Under the pieces are notes generated by a model. That model was given only the letters and a program-made list of their open reading frames with translations, was not told the origin of the DNA and made no database searches. The position numbers were made by a program, and so were the translations under genes. A stretch of 64,000 bases of DNA from NCBI RefSeq assembly GCF_023022965.1, contig NZ_CP095462.1:2770001-2834000 (forward strand), given 5' to 3'. This DNA is from Ectobacillus sp. JY-23. GTDB taxonomy: Bacteria > Bacillota > Bacilli > Bacillales > Bacillaceae_G. This document shows, one piece after another, positions 37,102 to 47,189 of this stretch; the first letter of the stretch is position 1; every line of letters starts with the position of its first letter.

Positions 37102-38529
37102 ATGAAAGATCAAGTAAAAGAAATCACATCTATGGAAGAAGACTTTGCCCAGTGGTATACGGATATTGTGAAGAAGGCAGAGCTCGTTGATTATTCAAGT
37201 GTAAAGGGTTGTATGATTTTGCGTCCGTACGGGTACGCAATTTGGGAGAACATCCAGCGCGTCATGGATGAACGCTTAAAGGAAAAAGGACATGAAAATG
37301 TGTATATGCCAATGTTCATCCCAGAGAGCCTGCTGCAAAAGGAGAAGGACCATGTGGAAGGCTTTGCGCCTGAAGTAGCCTGGGTGACGCATGGCGGAGA
37401 AGAAAAGCTTGCGGAGCGTCTTTGTGTACGTCCAACATCGGAAACGTTATTTTGTGAGCATTTCTCTAAGATTGTGCAGTCCTATAATGATTTACCGAAA
37501 TTGTACAATCAATGGTGTTCCGTCGTACGTTGGGAAAAGACAACACGTCCGTTTCTGCGTACAACAGAATTCTTGTGGCAGGAGGGTCATACTGTTCATG
37601 CGACGGCTGAAGAGTCACATGCGGAAACAATTGATATTTTAAATCTATATGCATGGTTTTGTGAGGAATATTTAGCGATTCCAGTTGTAAAAGGACAAAA
37701 AACAGAGAAAGAAAAGTTTGCCGGTGCTAAAGCTACATATACCATTGAAAGCTTGATGCACGATGGTAAAGCACTTCAAACAGCTACGTCTCATAACTTC
37801 GGAACCAACTTTACCGAAGCATTTGATATTAAATATTTAAACAAAAATGGCAGATGGGAGCATGCGCATCAAACCTCTTGGGGTATGACAACACGCACAA
37901 TTGGTGCAATGATTATGGTGCACGGTGATAATAATGGCTTGGTGCTGCCACCAAAAATTGCACCTACACAGGTTATCATTATCCCGATTGCCCAGCATAA
38001 GGAAGGTGTGCTCGAAAAAGCGGCAGCGCTGCAGGAGCGTATTGCTAAGGTAGCACGCGTGAAAATGGACGCGGGCAGCAAATCGCCAGGCTGGAAGTTT
38101 AATGAGTATGAAATGAAGGGTGTTCCAATTCGTGTCGAAATCGGACCAAAAGACATCGAAAACAATCAAGCAGTCCTCGTTCGCCGCGATACGAAGCAAA
38201 AGGAAATTGTAACGCTAGATGCACTAGAGACGCGCATTACCGAGCTCCTTCACGACATTCATCAATCCATGTTTGCTCGTGCAAAGGCTGCGCGCGATGA
38301 AAAAACATACGTCGCTCATTCTATGGAAGACATGCAGAAGATCGCAGATGAAAAGCAAGGCTTTATCCAAGCAATGTGGTGCGGTGCATTAGCATGTGAA
38401 GAACGCTTAAAAGAAGAAGTCGGTGTAACATCAAGGTGTATTCCATTTGAGCAGGTTCAGCATACAACGTCTTGCGTATGCTGTGGTAAAGAAGCAAAGC
38501 ACATGGTTTACTGGGGAAAAGCATACTAA
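37102..38529 (+). CDS. proS: Prolyl-tRNA synthetase, short archaeal/eukaryal type
   Basis: 475-residue class II synthetase charging tRNA-Pro. Motif 2 region [21 protein letters not shown] near 151-171 and motif 3 GWKFNEYE/... regions, [13 protein letters not shown] near 113-125, and a C-terminal Cys cluster ([22 protein letters not shown]) typical of the short type that lacks the editing insert of the 565-residue bacterial enzyme. Bacilli often carry both types; this one is under T-box control. ATG 37102 follows AAGGAGG; the frame is open 61 codons upstream through the T-box leader, which is not coding. Confidence 0.95.
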   Translation: MKDQVKEITSMEEDFAQWYTDIVKKAELVDYSSVKGCMILRPYGYAIWENIQRVMDERLKEKGHENVYMPMFIPESLLQKEKDHVEGFAPEVAWVTHGGEEKLAERLCVRPTSETLFCEHFSKIVQSYNDLPKLYNQWCSVVRWEKTTRPFLRTTEFLWQEGHTVHATAEESHAETIDILNLYAWFCEEYLAIPVVKGQKTEKEKFAGAKATYTIESLMHDGKALQTATSHNFGTNFTEAFDIKYLNKNGRWEHAHQTSWGMTTRTIGAMIMVHGDNNGLVLPPKIAPTQVIIIPIAQHKEGVLEKAAALQERIAKVARVKMDAGSKSPGWKFNEYEMKGVPIRVEIGPKDIENNQAVLVRRDTKQKEIVTLDALETRITELLHDIHQSMFARAKAARDEKTYVAHSMEDMQKIADEKQGFIQAMWCGALACEERLKEEVGVTSRCIPFEQVQHTTSCVCCGKEAKHMVYWGKAY

Positions 38530-38671
38530 GTAAAAATCGAGAAGAACGAGCCAGAACAGTTATTTCCCTGCGCATGGTCTTACAAAGCACGAGTGCATCA
38601 TAAGTCCTAACCGCAACAATATACCGCCTGTTCTTCTCTCTCGCCTAAAAAGTCCAGGTTTTTATCTTTTC

Positions 38672-38713
38672 TTCACAAATATATTGTGAAAGACAATTTT
38701 TGTAATGTATAAT
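38672..38713 (+). promoter_or_regulatory. Promoter with inverted repeat upstream of the WXG-like gene
   Basis: TTGTGA (38684-38689) and TATAAT (38708-38713) are 18 bp apart. TTCACAA-N5-TTGTGAA (38672-38690) overlaps the -35 box and looks like an operator. The half-site TTCACAA recurs in the esxA-like promoter at 47190. Confidence 0.65.
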
Positions 38714-38768
38714 ATAGGCTATCATTAGTACGTGAAAAAGATAGAGAGATATGATAGGGGAGAACAAA

Positions 38769-39437
38769 TTGGGGCGTATATTGGTCAACCCGCAGCGACT
38801 TGAGGATGCGAGCCGTACATTGCGGGATACAGCAAGAGACTTTCAACGAATCACGGAGATTTTAACACGTTCCATTCATCAGGCAACGTGGGAGAGCTCG
38901 CAAAAAGCACAAGTGGAACGTAAGTTAGCTGAGTGGCATCGTATATCCCGAATGCTAGTGCAAACCTTAGAAGAGCAGGGTGGCTTTTTACAGAAAAAGG
39001 CGATGGATTTTCGGCGTACAGATGAAGAAGTCGGTCGTTCTATCTCGTTCGGCAACATGGCAGCAAGCTTTGCTTCTACAATTGCATTTAGTAAATTGCA
39101 AAATGTGCAGGGCATTAAAGTAAGTAATCCGTCTTTATTCAGTTTAGAGAGCTCTAGTATCAAGGGATCACAAGACACTACCCTGCATGCTGTTAGCGGA
39201 GATTTGTTTGCAGCACATATCAGTCAAGCAAGCGGATATAACGAGGTAGGACAAGCTGTTACAGGAGAATCTCGTGCAGCGCTAGAATTTACTGATACGG
39301 CTGTCGGTGATATAGGCGCAGGTATTTCGATTAGTACAGGTTCATTGTTTGCAGGCATTGATTTTGGAGGCGAACAGGACCCAGAAGAAACAGCGCTTGT
39401 TAAAGAAAAGTTGCAGCAGTTTCTAAAGATCAGCTAA
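38769..39437 (+). CDS. WXG100-related long type VII substrate (putative)
   Basis: 222 residues if begun at TTG 38769, after AGGGGAG; the start then reads MGRILVNPQRLEDASRTLRDTARDF, parallel to the 89-residue WXG100 protein at 47256 (ARILVTPDQLEGIARQFRDG). The W-x-G turn is replaced by TWESS. The first ~100 residues form a helical hairpin like WXG100/LXG proteins; the rest is small and Ala/Ser/Gly-rich with a TGSLFAGIDFGGEQDPEE end and no toxin motif. First gene of the type VII region; probably a secreted partner or effector. An upstream ATG (38751) lacks a site. Confidence 0.65.
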   Translation: MGRILVNPQRLEDASRTLRDTARDFQRITEILTRSIHQATWESSQKAQVERKLAEWHRISRMLVQTLEEQGGFLQKKAMDFRRTDEEVGRSISFGNMAASFASTIAFSKLQNVQGIKVSNPSLFSLESSSIKGSQDTTLHAVSGDLFAAHISQASGYNEVGQAVTGESRAALEFTDTAVGDIGAGISISTGSLFAGIDFGGEQDPEETALVKEKLQQFLKIS

Positions 39438-39842
39438 CTTCAAAACGGAAACCTTGTCAGCGCATGGCACTGAGGAGTTTTCCTTTAACAGAGCCTAAAA
39501 AATAATATGCAATGTGTCGTATTCTGTAAAATAAGTTAGGCGTTCCTCTAAACATAGGATTGAAAATGATGTAAAATAAAAGAGAGACTAATAAGTCTCT
39601 CTTTTATTGTTTTGATGAATTCGCGTGTTTGCGTAAGAATTGTGAAGTATAATAAGAATTGCGAGTGTAAAAACAAAATATTACGTATTAAATACGTGAC
39701 AAACCTTCGGAAAAAGTTCTTAATAGAGGAATATAATATATGTCTTATTGGAATGTGAAAGAAATGAAAAAAACGGCATATTCATATTAAAGAGATTATG
39801 TGCCTCACTGAAAAGAGTGTGTAATAAAAGGAGATTATTGCA
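39438..39842. other. 405-bp gene-free region before the type VII operon
   Basis: Holds a bidirectional terminator (AAAAGAGAGACT/AGTCTCTCTTTT at 39580-39607), a palindrome TTACGTATTAAATACGTGA at about 39681-39699, and an AT-rich promoter region with GGAGATTATTGCA ahead of the next ATG. No gene seen. Confidence 0.6.
39580..39609. terminator. Bidirectional terminator after the WXG-like gene
   Basis: AAAAGAGAGACT/AGTCTCTCTTTT with AATA loop. Confidence 0.88.
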
Positions 39843-40661
39843 ATGAGTATAAAAAAAGGGATCGCGCTGACAAACGAAGAGTTCTTTTTTCTTGCGAGTC
39901 TGTTTAAATGCAATGCCTTAATTGGAGTGCCTGATCCTTTTATTGGATATTGGCTGGAAGAGATTGAGACAGAAATGAAGCGTGCCGCCAAGTCACTCGT
40001 TCATAAAGGATATATCGTATATAAAAACAATGACATAGATATCATGCCCGAGTTGTTAGAGTATGTAAAAATTTGTACCAAAACAAACATGACATTATGG
40101 ATACAGTCAGAGCAAGAAGGACAAGAAGAGGAAAGTTATTTTTACTTAAATGCACGCAAGGTAATTGAAAGTCGAGTGTCAGAAAATGATGATCAACTTT
40201 CTTATTTATTACAGGAAAGAGGAAACCCAGCGCAAACGTGGCGAGAGATTGTACAAGCGATGCTGCCGGAAGAAAAACCGATTGTGTATGAAGGTATTAT
40301 CACGTTGCCTTTAGATACGTTTACGGACCTATTAGAGGAGCGTCACTATTATAATTTACAGCAAATAGAAAAAACATTAAAAGCGAAGGGAGTACCTGCA
40401 AAAGTTGCAAAGGTGCTTGCGCACTCTATAAAAGAGTATAAATACCGAGGGAGAATTTCATCTTTTTATCATATGGAAAATGAATTTCGTATCAATAGTT
40501 TGTATGTATTGTGCACAGAACAAACGAACTGGGTTGCAAGACGTGTAGAGAGACAATTTGAAGAGCTTGTGGAGATTCGCTCAGTAAGTTTATCTCAATT
40601 TTTACAAGAGATGGATGATGTTATTACGCGTGCGAAAAAACCTGCTGCCCGTATGATGTAA
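39843..40661 (+). CDS. Hypothetical protein, first gene of type VII operon
   Basis: 272 residues, not recognised. The start (LTNEEFFFLASLFKCNALIGVPDPF...AAKSLVHKGYIVY) reads like a winged-helix module and the rest is mixed alpha/beta with a helical end, an outline reminiscent of EspG-type ESX chaperones, though similarity by eye is weak. No signal peptide or membrane helix. ATG after AAAAGGAG. It opens the run of closely spaced genes ending in essC, so a chaperone or regulator of secretion is a reasonable guess. Confidence 0.6.
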   Translation: MSIKKGIALTNEEFFFLASLFKCNALIGVPDPFIGYWLEEIETEMKRAAKSLVHKGYIVYKNNDIDIMPELLEYVKICTKTNMTLWIQSEQEGQEEESYFYLNARKVIESRVSENDDQLSYLLQERGNPAQTWREIVQAMLPEEKPIVYEGIITLPLDTFTDLLEERHYYNLQQIEKTLKAKGVPAKVAKVLAHSIKEYKYRGRISSFYHMENEFRINSLYVLCTEQTNWVARRVERQFEELVEIRSVSLSQFLQEMDDVITRAKKPAARMM

Positions 40662-40705
40662 AGACAGTAAACAATTGAAGGAATAAAGGACTTAGGTGAT
40701 TATAT

Positions 40706-40966
40706 ATGGAACAAACATTACTGCCGATTGGTTCGGTTGTGTTGTTAAAGCAGGGAACAAAAAAGCTGATGATTTATGGCCGTAAGCAGGAGCTGGCGTC
40801 AGATCAAATAATATATGATTACGTTGGATGTTTATATCCGGAAGGGTACTTGAATCCTGACTATACGTATGTATTCAATCATGGAGATATTGCCGCAGTG
40901 ATATTTATGGGATATAAGGATGAGGATGAAAAGATATACGTAACAAAAATGGAGCAGTTTGTTTAG
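40706..40966 (+). CDS. DUF4176 domain protein
   Basis: 86 residues with the DUF4176 pattern: LLPIGSVVLLKQGTKKLMIYGRKQ, YDYVGCLYPEGYL and FNHGDIAAVIFMGYKDEDE. DUF4176 proteins are commonly found in Firmicute type VII secretion neighbourhoods, which fits this position; biochemical role unknown. TTAGGTG precedes the ATG. Next gene starts 12 bp after the stop. Confidence 0.85.
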   Translation: MEQTLLPIGSVVLLKQGTKKLMIYGRKQELASDQIIYDYVGCLYPEGYLNPDYTYVFNHGDIAAVIFMGYKDEDEKIYVTKMEQFV

Positions 40967-40978
40967 GAGGGAAATAGG

Positions 40979-41743
40979 GTGGAGTATCGTATTCAAGCAA
41001 CGCAGCAAACACCTGCCTATATTATTTACTTATTAGATGTGAGCGCCTCTATGAACCAGCTCATGGAAGCGAGTGGAGAACAAAAAAGAAGAATAGATGT
41101 TGTCACAGAGGCACTAGCTTCTGCCATTCGTCAAATGGTATTTCGGTCTACAAAGGGAAGTCGGATTGCACCGCGTTATCGCATTTCCATTTTGGCATAC
41201 AGTGACCATGTATTCGATGTATTGGGCGGTATGAAAAGTATTGATGAAGTTGCACGTATGAGGCCTTTGGAGGGGATTCAGACGCAGCGCCTTACTGACA
41301 CAGCAAAAGCCTTTTCTGTAGTAGAAAAGCTATTACAAGAGCAACTGCCCCATTTACAAGATTGTCCGGCTCCTCTTGTTTGTCACATGACGGACGGTGC
41401 TTCAACGGGAGAAGATCCGGAGCCGATTGCGAAGCGTATTATGAATATGCGTGTGCCGGACGGTCATGTACTACTTGAAAATATTTTCATTTCGGATGAA
41501 ATGCTAGTAGAACCTATTGCACAGACGAAGAAGTGGAAAGGAATTATGAAGGAAACCGAGCTACAAGAGGAGTACGGCAAAAAATTAAAGCAAATGTCTT
41601 CTGTTATTCCTGAAAGTTATCGAGAAATGATGATAGAAACAGGTTACAGTATACAACCTGGAGCGTTGATGATGCTTCCTGGTACCAGCGCTGATTTGGT
41701 GTCGCTAGGTTTTCAAATGTCAGCTGCTACACCAGTCCGTTAA
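40979..41743 (+). CDS. VWA domain protein (TerY-like)
   Basis: 254-residue von Willebrand A protein. The metal-ion-dependent adhesion site is complete: DVSASMNQ near residues 20-27, a Thr in RLTDTAKAF near 102-110, and MTDGAS near 137-142. No signal peptide, so cytosolic. VWA proteins with TerY-like form often work with PP2C phosphatases and kinases, and both occur in this operon (next gene and 47909), suggesting a phospho-signalling trio. GTG start at 40979 after AGGAGGG. Confidence 0.85.
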   Translation: MEYRIQATQQTPAYIIYLLDVSASMNQLMEASGEQKRRIDVVTEALASAIRQMVFRSTKGSRIAPRYRISILAYSDHVFDVLGGMKSIDEVARMRPLEGIQTQRLTDTAKAFSVVEKLLQEQLPHLQDCPAPLVCHMTDGASTGEDPEPIAKRIMNMRVPDGHVLLENIFISDEMLVEPIAQTKKWKGIMKETELQEEYGKKLKQMSSVIPESYREMMIETGYSIQPGALMMLPGTSADLVSLGFQMSAATPVR

Positions 41744-41754
41744 GGGGGATTACC

Positions 41755-42540
41755 ATGAAAATTGTCAGTCTGCAAGAACAAGAAACGCCAATATGCCAAA
41801 TAGAGAAGCATTCTTTCATGTGTCGTTATACGTATAGAAGAGCAAAGGAAACGCAGCTGGTCAATGATATTGGACAGGACTATTTTTCTTTGCTCATACA
41901 AGAAGGTACGCTCGTTTTTGCATTATGCGATGGTGTTAGTTTGTCATTTTGCGGAGACGTTGCTGCCCGTTACTTAGGGGATATATTGCTAGACTGGCTA
42001 CAAGGTATGACGTGGGATAATGAAGATAAAATAAAACAATCACTCGTGACTTATTTAGAAAAAGCAACAGAAACGGGGACAAAGATTGTAAATATGCATC
42101 CATTGCCGCACTCAGTTGAAGGTATTTTGCGTGATGTGTTAGAAGAGAAGCGCTTACAAGGTAGCGAGGCGATGTATGTGTGCGGGAGAATTGATGTAAA
42201 AAACGGAAAAACCAAGGTGATGATCGCTTATCAAGGAGATTCGCGATTTCGTTTGTTTAAAGACACGACAGAACTTCATATCCCTCAAGAAACATTTCAT
42301 ACATCAGGAAGATGGTCATCTCGCACAGGCTGTGTAGGAGGAGATCCGCATATATGTATTTGGGAAGGTAACGTAATTAATAGAATAGTAGTTTACTCTG
42401 ACGGATTAGCTAGATTAGACGATGTAGACGTCATTCCTTCAGATACACAGCTTGAATCTCTGATTCTGCAAAGTGAAGCAGCTCCTGTGAGTGATGATTT
42501 ATGCTTGCTTGATATTTCTGTGTTGAAAGGAAGATTGTGA
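41755..42540 (+). CDS. PP2C-type Ser/Thr phosphatase
   Basis: 261-residue protein phosphatase 2C. Visible motifs: VNDIGQDYFSL near residues 36-46, LVFALCDGVSLSFCGDVAARYL near 52-73 (metal Asp-Gly), AYQGDSRFRLFKD near 161-173 and VVYSDGLARLDD near 210-221, ending with SDDLCLLDI. It probably removes phosphate from substrates of the kinase-like protein encoded at 47909. Stop overlaps the YukD-like start by one base (TGATG). Confidence 0.85.
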   Translation: MKIVSLQEQETPICQIEKHSFMCRYTYRRAKETQLVNDIGQDYFSLLIQEGTLVFALCDGVSLSFCGDVAARYLGDILLDWLQGMTWDNEDKIKQSLVTYLEKATETGTKIVNMHPLPHSVEGILRDVLEEKRLQGSEAMYVCGRIDVKNGKTKVMIAYQGDSRFRLFKDTTELHIPQETFHTSGRWSSRTGCVGGDPHICIWEGNVINRIVVYSDGLARLDDVDVIPSDTQLESLILQSEAAPVSDDLCLLDISVLKGRL

Positions 42541-42902
42541 TGGAATCTGTTATTGTTACATATCTTTCCGGACGCGGCGGGGAGATCGATATAGAACTGT
42601 TCAATGGAGCAAGTGCTGGGCAAGTTATTGAAGAATTATATGAATTAGATGGCATCCAGTACGAGTGGCGTAATGAAATGCATTATCTAGAATATTCAGT
42701 AGATGGAAAAGAGTGGAGCAGATTGTCTAAAAAAGAAGTTCTAGCCGCTGCCGGCGTTTGGGATGGTATGTATCTACGATTGCATGCAGGGCAAGGTGCG
42801 TTTACGCCAAAGCCGTTTTCACAAAAGCAACCAACGTCAACACCGAGAGTCTCTCCTGAACCGGAAGAGAAAAAAGAATATGTTTGGACTTTGCTGGAAT
42901 AG
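42540..42902 (+). CDS. YukD/EsaB ubiquitin-like protein
   Basis: 120 residues. The first ~80 form a ubiquitin-like fold pattern (VIVTYLSGRGGEIDIELFNGASAGQVIEEL...DGKEWSRLSKKEVLAAAGVWDGMYLRL), as in YukD/EsaB of type VII secretion; a Pro/Gln/Glu-rich tail of about 35 residues follows. EsaB-type proteins are cytosolic accessory factors of secretion. Coupled to the phosphatase gene; eleven bases before essC. Confidence 0.8.
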   Translation: MESVIVTYLSGRGGEIDIELFNGASAGQVIEELYELDGIQYEWRNEMHYLEYSVDGKEWSRLSKKEVLAAAGVWDGMYLRLHAGQGAFTPKPFSQKQPTSTPRVSPEPEEKKEYVWTLLE

Positions 42903-42913
42903 GGGGAAGAGAT

Positions 42914-45900
42914 ATGCCTGAATCACCTTACTTTCAACGGGCGCCTCGTGTGAAATCAAAGCTGCCTGCAGGGAAAGTGGTCATTCATAGACCACCTAAC
43001 AGACCCACCCCACCGCAGTTTTCATTTGAATCTATGGTCGTGCCGCTTATTTTTACTGTTGTGACGATTGTTATGTATTACTATATCTCTAAAAAAATGG
43101 GTCAAAATAGCACATATATGTTGTTTATGTTTGCTTCCAGTATTCCAATGGTGGGATCCTATGTAGTAACGATTATGTTGTATTTTCGGCAAAAGAAAAA
43201 TTATCGTATGCAAACAGAAGCGTTGCAGCAAAAATACCTTGAACAAGTACAGCTTCATCGTGAAGAGTTAGAAGAAATTCGTGTGCATCAAGCGAGGTAT
43301 TTACTTGAAAGAGATCCGAGTCCAGCAGTATGTATGGAACGTATTCAGGAAAGGCACAGCTCGTTATGGGAAAGAACACCGCAAGGAGAGGACTTTCTCA
43401 ATCTCCGCATAGGGTTGGGCAAGAAACCGTTCCAAGTCGACATTACTGTCCCGGAGCAGGATGGATATGAAGTTGACCCATTGATTGCTGCGGCGCAAAA
43501 AGCGAAAGAAGACTACAGCCATATAGAGGATGTTCCAGTACTGCTGTCTTTGACAAAAAATAGAGTAGTAGGCCTTACGGGAAGTCGTGAAGAAGTACTG
43601 AATCTTGTTCGTACCTTAACCGTTCAAATGGTGACACATCATGCACCGAGTGAAATGAAACTGGTAGCATTGTATGACGAAGAGGAAAAGAAAGAATGGG
43701 AGTGGATGAGATGGTTTCCACACGTCTGGAATGAGCATAAAGATGTGCGTTTTCTCGCTTGTGGTCCCCGTATGATTGGGCAAATGCTAGAGCGGTTGTT
43801 TCCGATTCTAAATACGAGAAAAATAGCACACGCAGATTCCTATGATGCATCGGAGCATTCCCCTTTGTATGTCTTCTTTGTATCCCGTCTACAGCATATA
43901 GAAGAGGACGCTATTATGCCATTGTTACTTCAACATGAGCGAGCGGTGGGAGCTTGTACATTTCTATTGGCGGAACGCAAGGAAGAATTACCGATGGAGT
44001 GTGACTGGGTTGTTGAAGTGAAGCAAGGGCGTGCTCGTATTATTGAAACACATTCGTCTGAGGAGAAAGGGTTTAACCAACAGGCGTCCATGTGCAAAGT
44101 AGATGTAACGCCGCTTTCTCATTGTGGAAAAGCCGCAAGACGTATGGCACCTATGCGTATGCGCCAGTCTGCAGCAGGAGCAATCCCGCGTGTATGTACA
44201 CTTTTTGATCTATATAACGTGTCGCGTGTAGAAGACTTGCAGATTGCAGAGCGCTGGCAAGAAAATCGTTATCCACAAACGTTGCCTGTCCCGATTGGTG
44301 TAAGGGAGGGCGGCAAGCCTGTTACTTTAAATATTCATGACAAAATAGAACGAAACGGTCATGGACCGCATGGCTTGATGGCAGGTACAACAGGATCGGG
44401 GAAAAGTGAGGTTATTCAATCTATTATTGCCTCACTGGCCATTACGTATCATCCGCATGAAGTAGCTTTTATGCTAATTGACTACAAAGGCGGCGGCATG
44501 TCAAATACATTTGCCGGTTTGCCACATGTGATTGGAACAATTACAAACTTAGAGGATCCAAATATTATTCAGCGTGCGCAAATTTCTTTGAATGCCGAGC
44601 TTGAGCGGAGACAAAAGCTTTTTGTGAAATCTGGTGTACAAGATATTGATGAATATTACAAGACAGAGTGGCGTGATAAAGACCCCCTTCCCCATCTTGT
44701 TATTGTCATTGATGAGTTTGCGCAGCTTAAAAAAGAAGAGCCTGAATTTATGAATGAGCTTGTCAGTATTGCGGCCATTGGTCGTACACTTGGTGTGCAT
44801 CTTTTACTGGCAACGCAAAAACCAGCGGGTGTGGTTGACGAGAAAATTTGGACAAACTCCCGCTTCCGCATTTGCTTGCGTGTACAAGACGATGCAGATA
44901 GTCGTGAAATGCTCGATATGACAGATGCGTCTAAAATTACTGTGCCCGGCCGTGGTTATCTGATGGTCGGTAAGAAAGAAATTCTGGAGTTTTTTCAATC
45001 TGCTTGGAGCGGCGCACCGTACGACCCTGCGGAAGAGGAGTTTACAGAGGATATAGAATTAGCGCTTGTCAGCATAGATGGCACACGCGAAGTGAAAAAG
45101 CGCGTGAAAAAGACGAGTGAGAAAAAGCAAAAGCAGCTACAAGTTCTGATTCAGCATATTAAAAAGGTCGCACATGAGCAGGGCATCACGCCGTTGCCAG
45201 GACCGTGGACCGAGCCGCTTCCTGCGCAAATCCCGTTGCAGGACTTCTATCCTTCATGGAATGCGGAGCAATGGACAAGGGAGAAAAAGCTACTTGCGCC
45301 TGTAATTGGTCTTGTAGATGACGTTGAAAATCAAGTACAGTATACATTGCCGCTGCATTTGACGCAGGGACATCTACTTGTATACGGTATGCCAGGCAAA
45401 GGAAAAACAACATTTTTGCAGACGCTGATGACATCTCTTATCCTCACCCATACACCAGAAGAAGTGCATATGTATGCGATAGATTTCAGCCGACAACTGC
45501 GTGAGTACAGTGCGTTTCCGCATGTAGGCGGTGTTGTTCAGGATGATGAGAAGGAGAAGTTGGGACGACTTTTCCGCTTCTTGTTAAAAGAAGTTCATTT
45601 CAGAAAAGAAAAATTTGCCGCAGCTGGTGGTACATCTTTAGAGAGTTATATACGATTAACTGGAGAGTCGCTTCCTGCTATTGTAGTTTATATTGACGGT
45701 TATTTACAGTTCCGTACCATGTTTGAAACGGAAAATGAACAGCTGGGTCAATTATTGCGTGAAGGAGCCGGTTACGGTGTTTATTTTGTCATCACAACGA
45801 ATCAAGGTTCTGACATGTACGATCGCTATCGAAATTTAATACCGCTAGCGGTTTCATTTGAGCTTGCGGATCCTTCTGAATATTACTATGCGGTTGGTCG

Positions 45901-46897
45901 TCCTGCTTTTGCGGGTACAAACCTGCCTCAAGGAAGAGGGTTTGTAAAGGGAAGCCTTCCGCCGTATATGTTCCAAGCTATTCTTCCATATATGGGAGAA
46001 GAAGTGGAGCATTTAAAGAAGCTGCGTTATCTAGCCAGACATATGCACGAAGTGTGGGACGGAAAAGAAGCAAAAGCAATTCCGGTGCTGCCGACATCCT
46101 TCACGCTACAAGACATAGAGCAACAGCGCGGTCAAATGACAGTCGGCTTAGAGGCTGAGGAGTTGGATATTCACTCGTTTGCACTAGAGGATGTGGGTCA
46201 TGTTTTGGTAGGGGGGCGCATGGAAGGCGGGAAAACGTCTACCTTACAAACAATGATTCTTTCACTTGCGCAAGATCGTGCGCCGGACGAGTTGTATGTA
46301 TATCTGATAGATCCAAATCCAAAGCCGAACGGCTTGTATGCTGTGTCCTCTTTACCGCATGTGCGGAAGTTTGCAAGTGATGAAGTACAAATGCAAGAGG
46401 TGTTTGAAGAGCTTGTAAAGCAAATGGATGAAGTGAAAACACAGCCTTTCATGCAAGAGAGTGGTTTGCAGCGTCCGTTAACGGTACTTGTTATTGATGA
46501 TGGCGATAGCTTTGCGCAACAAATTTCCTATTCTTATGAAATAAAAGATTATGTAGAGCGCATTGCGAAATTCGGAAGAGATAAAGGTGTGTATATTATT
46601 ATGGCAGCAACTTTATCAAATTTGTCAAACTACAGTCATGAAGGATGGTTTGCCGAATTTAAAAAGAAATATGCTGGCTATCTATTAGGTTCTACCTATA
46701 GTAATGATGTATATTTCTACAATATCCGTATTCCGCATCAAGAAACTGATCAAGAATTGCCACCCGGCGAAGGTTATTTCATTAAGCGCAAGCATATCAA
46801 AGTCAAAACAGCACTGCCCGCTGCTTCTTCCGAAGAGCTAGCTAGATACGTCTCGCAAATTTGTGAGCGCTGGGGCATAGCGCAAAATAAGGTATAA
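42914..46897 (+). CDS. essC: Type VII secretion ATPase EssC/EccC (no FHA domains)
   Basis: 1327-residue FtsK/SpoIIIE-type motor. Two membrane helices lie near residues 40-60 and 66-86, close to the N-terminus; the two FHA domains usual at the start of Firmicute EssC are absent, as in EccC of actinobacteria. A coiled region (105-140), a degenerate domain, and three ATPase domains follow: Walker A GTTGSGKSE (491-499) with Walker B LVIVIDEFAQL; GMPGKGKTT (825-833); and GGRMEGGKTS (1100-1109). ATG 42914 after GGGGGAAGAG. This energises export of WXG100-type substrates across the membrane. Terminator after the stop. Confidence 0.93.
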   Translation: MPESPYFQRAPRVKSKLPAGKVVIHRPPNRPTPPQFSFESMVVPLIFTVVTIVMYYYISKKMGQNSTYMLFMFASSIPMVGSYVVTIMLYFRQKKNYRMQTEALQQKYLEQVQLHREELEEIRVHQARYLLERDPSPAVCMERIQERHSSLWERTPQGEDFLNLRIGLGKKPFQVDITVPEQDGYEVDPLIAAAQKAKEDYSHIEDVPVLLSLTKNRVVGLTGSREEVLNLVRTLTVQMVTHHAPSEMKLVALYDEEEKKEWEWMRWFPHVWNEHKDVRFLACGPRMIGQMLERLFPILNTRKIAHADSYDASEHSPLYVFFVSRLQHIEEDAIMPLLLQHERAVGACTFLLAERKEELPMECDWVVEVKQGRARIIETHSSEEKGFNQQASMCKVDVTPLSHCGKAARRMAPMRMRQSAAGAIPRVCTLFDLYNVSRVEDLQIAERWQENRYPQTLPVPIGVREGGKPVTLNIHDKIERNGHGPHGLMAGTTGSGKSEVIQSIIASLAITYHPHEVAFMLIDYKGGGMSNTFAGLPHVIGTITNLEDPNIIQRAQISLNAELERRQKLFVKSGVQDIDEYYKTEWRDKDPLPHLVIVIDEFAQLKKEEPEFMNELVSIAAIGRTLGVHLLLATQKPAGVVDEKIWTNSRFRICLRVQDDADSREMLDMTDASKITVPGRGYLMVGKKEILEFFQSAWSGAPYDPAEEEFTEDIELALVSIDGTREVKKRVKKTSEKKQKQLQVLIQHIKKVAHEQGITPLPGPWTEPLPAQIPLQDFYPSWNAEQWTREKKLLAPVIGLVDDVENQVQYTLPLHLTQGHLLVYGMPGKGKTTFLQTLMTSLILTHTPEEVHMYAIDFSRQLREYSAFPHVGGVVQDDEKEKLGRLFRFLLKEVHFRKEKFAAAGGTSLESYIRLTGESLPAIVVYIDGYLQFRTMFETENEQLGQLLREGAGYGVYFVITTNQGSDMYDRYRNLIPLAVSFELADPSEYYYAVGRPAFAGTNLPQGRGFVKGSLPPYMFQAILPYMGEEVEHLKKLRYLARHMHEVWDGKEAKAIPVLPTSFTLQDIEQQRGQMTVGLEAEELDIHSFALEDVGHVLVGGRMEGGKTSTLQTMILSLAQDRAPDELYVYLIDPNPKPNGLYAVSSLPHVRKFASDEVQMQEVFEELVKQMDEVKTQPFMQESGLQRPLTVLVIDDGDSFAQQISYSYEIKDYVERIAKFGRDKGVYIIMAATLSNLSNYSHEGWFAEFKKKYAGYLLGSTYSNDVYFYNIRIPHQETDQELPPGEGYFIKRKHIKVKTALPAASSEELARYVSQICERWGIAQNKV

Positions 46898-46905
46898 AAT
46901 TGTAG

Positions 46906-46946
46906 AAAACAGGAGAGGTATAATTCATACTTCTCCTGTTTTTTTA
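46906..46946 (+). terminator. Terminator after essC
   Basis: AACAGGAGAGGTAT/ATACTTCTCCTGTT, loop AATTC, followed by T7. Confidence 0.9.
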
Positions 46947-47189
46947 TAGAAATCTAATACTTTATTTATCGACTCTGTTAAAGCTTATTATTAGTTTTTG
47001 TTACGGGAGCTTTGCCTTCCACGAACAGTCAGGCAGAATTCTCACCGCTATTTAACTCGCTTTTCCCACTAATCTGTGCCAAAGAACAACAGTCATAGCT
47101 TATTTATTAGAATTAACTTTTTATTATTATATAAAAATATATAATTATATGTAAATTAAGGGAAAATATTGTATTTTTTCTTGTATTCG
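46947..47189. other. Gene-free stretch between essC and the WXG100 gene
   Basis: About 46985-47070 (gggagctttgccttccacgaacagtcaggcag) resembles the dispersed repeat at 14468; the remainder is AT-rich. No gene. Confidence 0.4.

Noticed and set aside
38672-38690. Rex binding site
   Set aside because: Arms are in the opposite order (TTCACAA...TTGTGAA) to the Rex consensus TTGTGAA-N4-TTCACAA.
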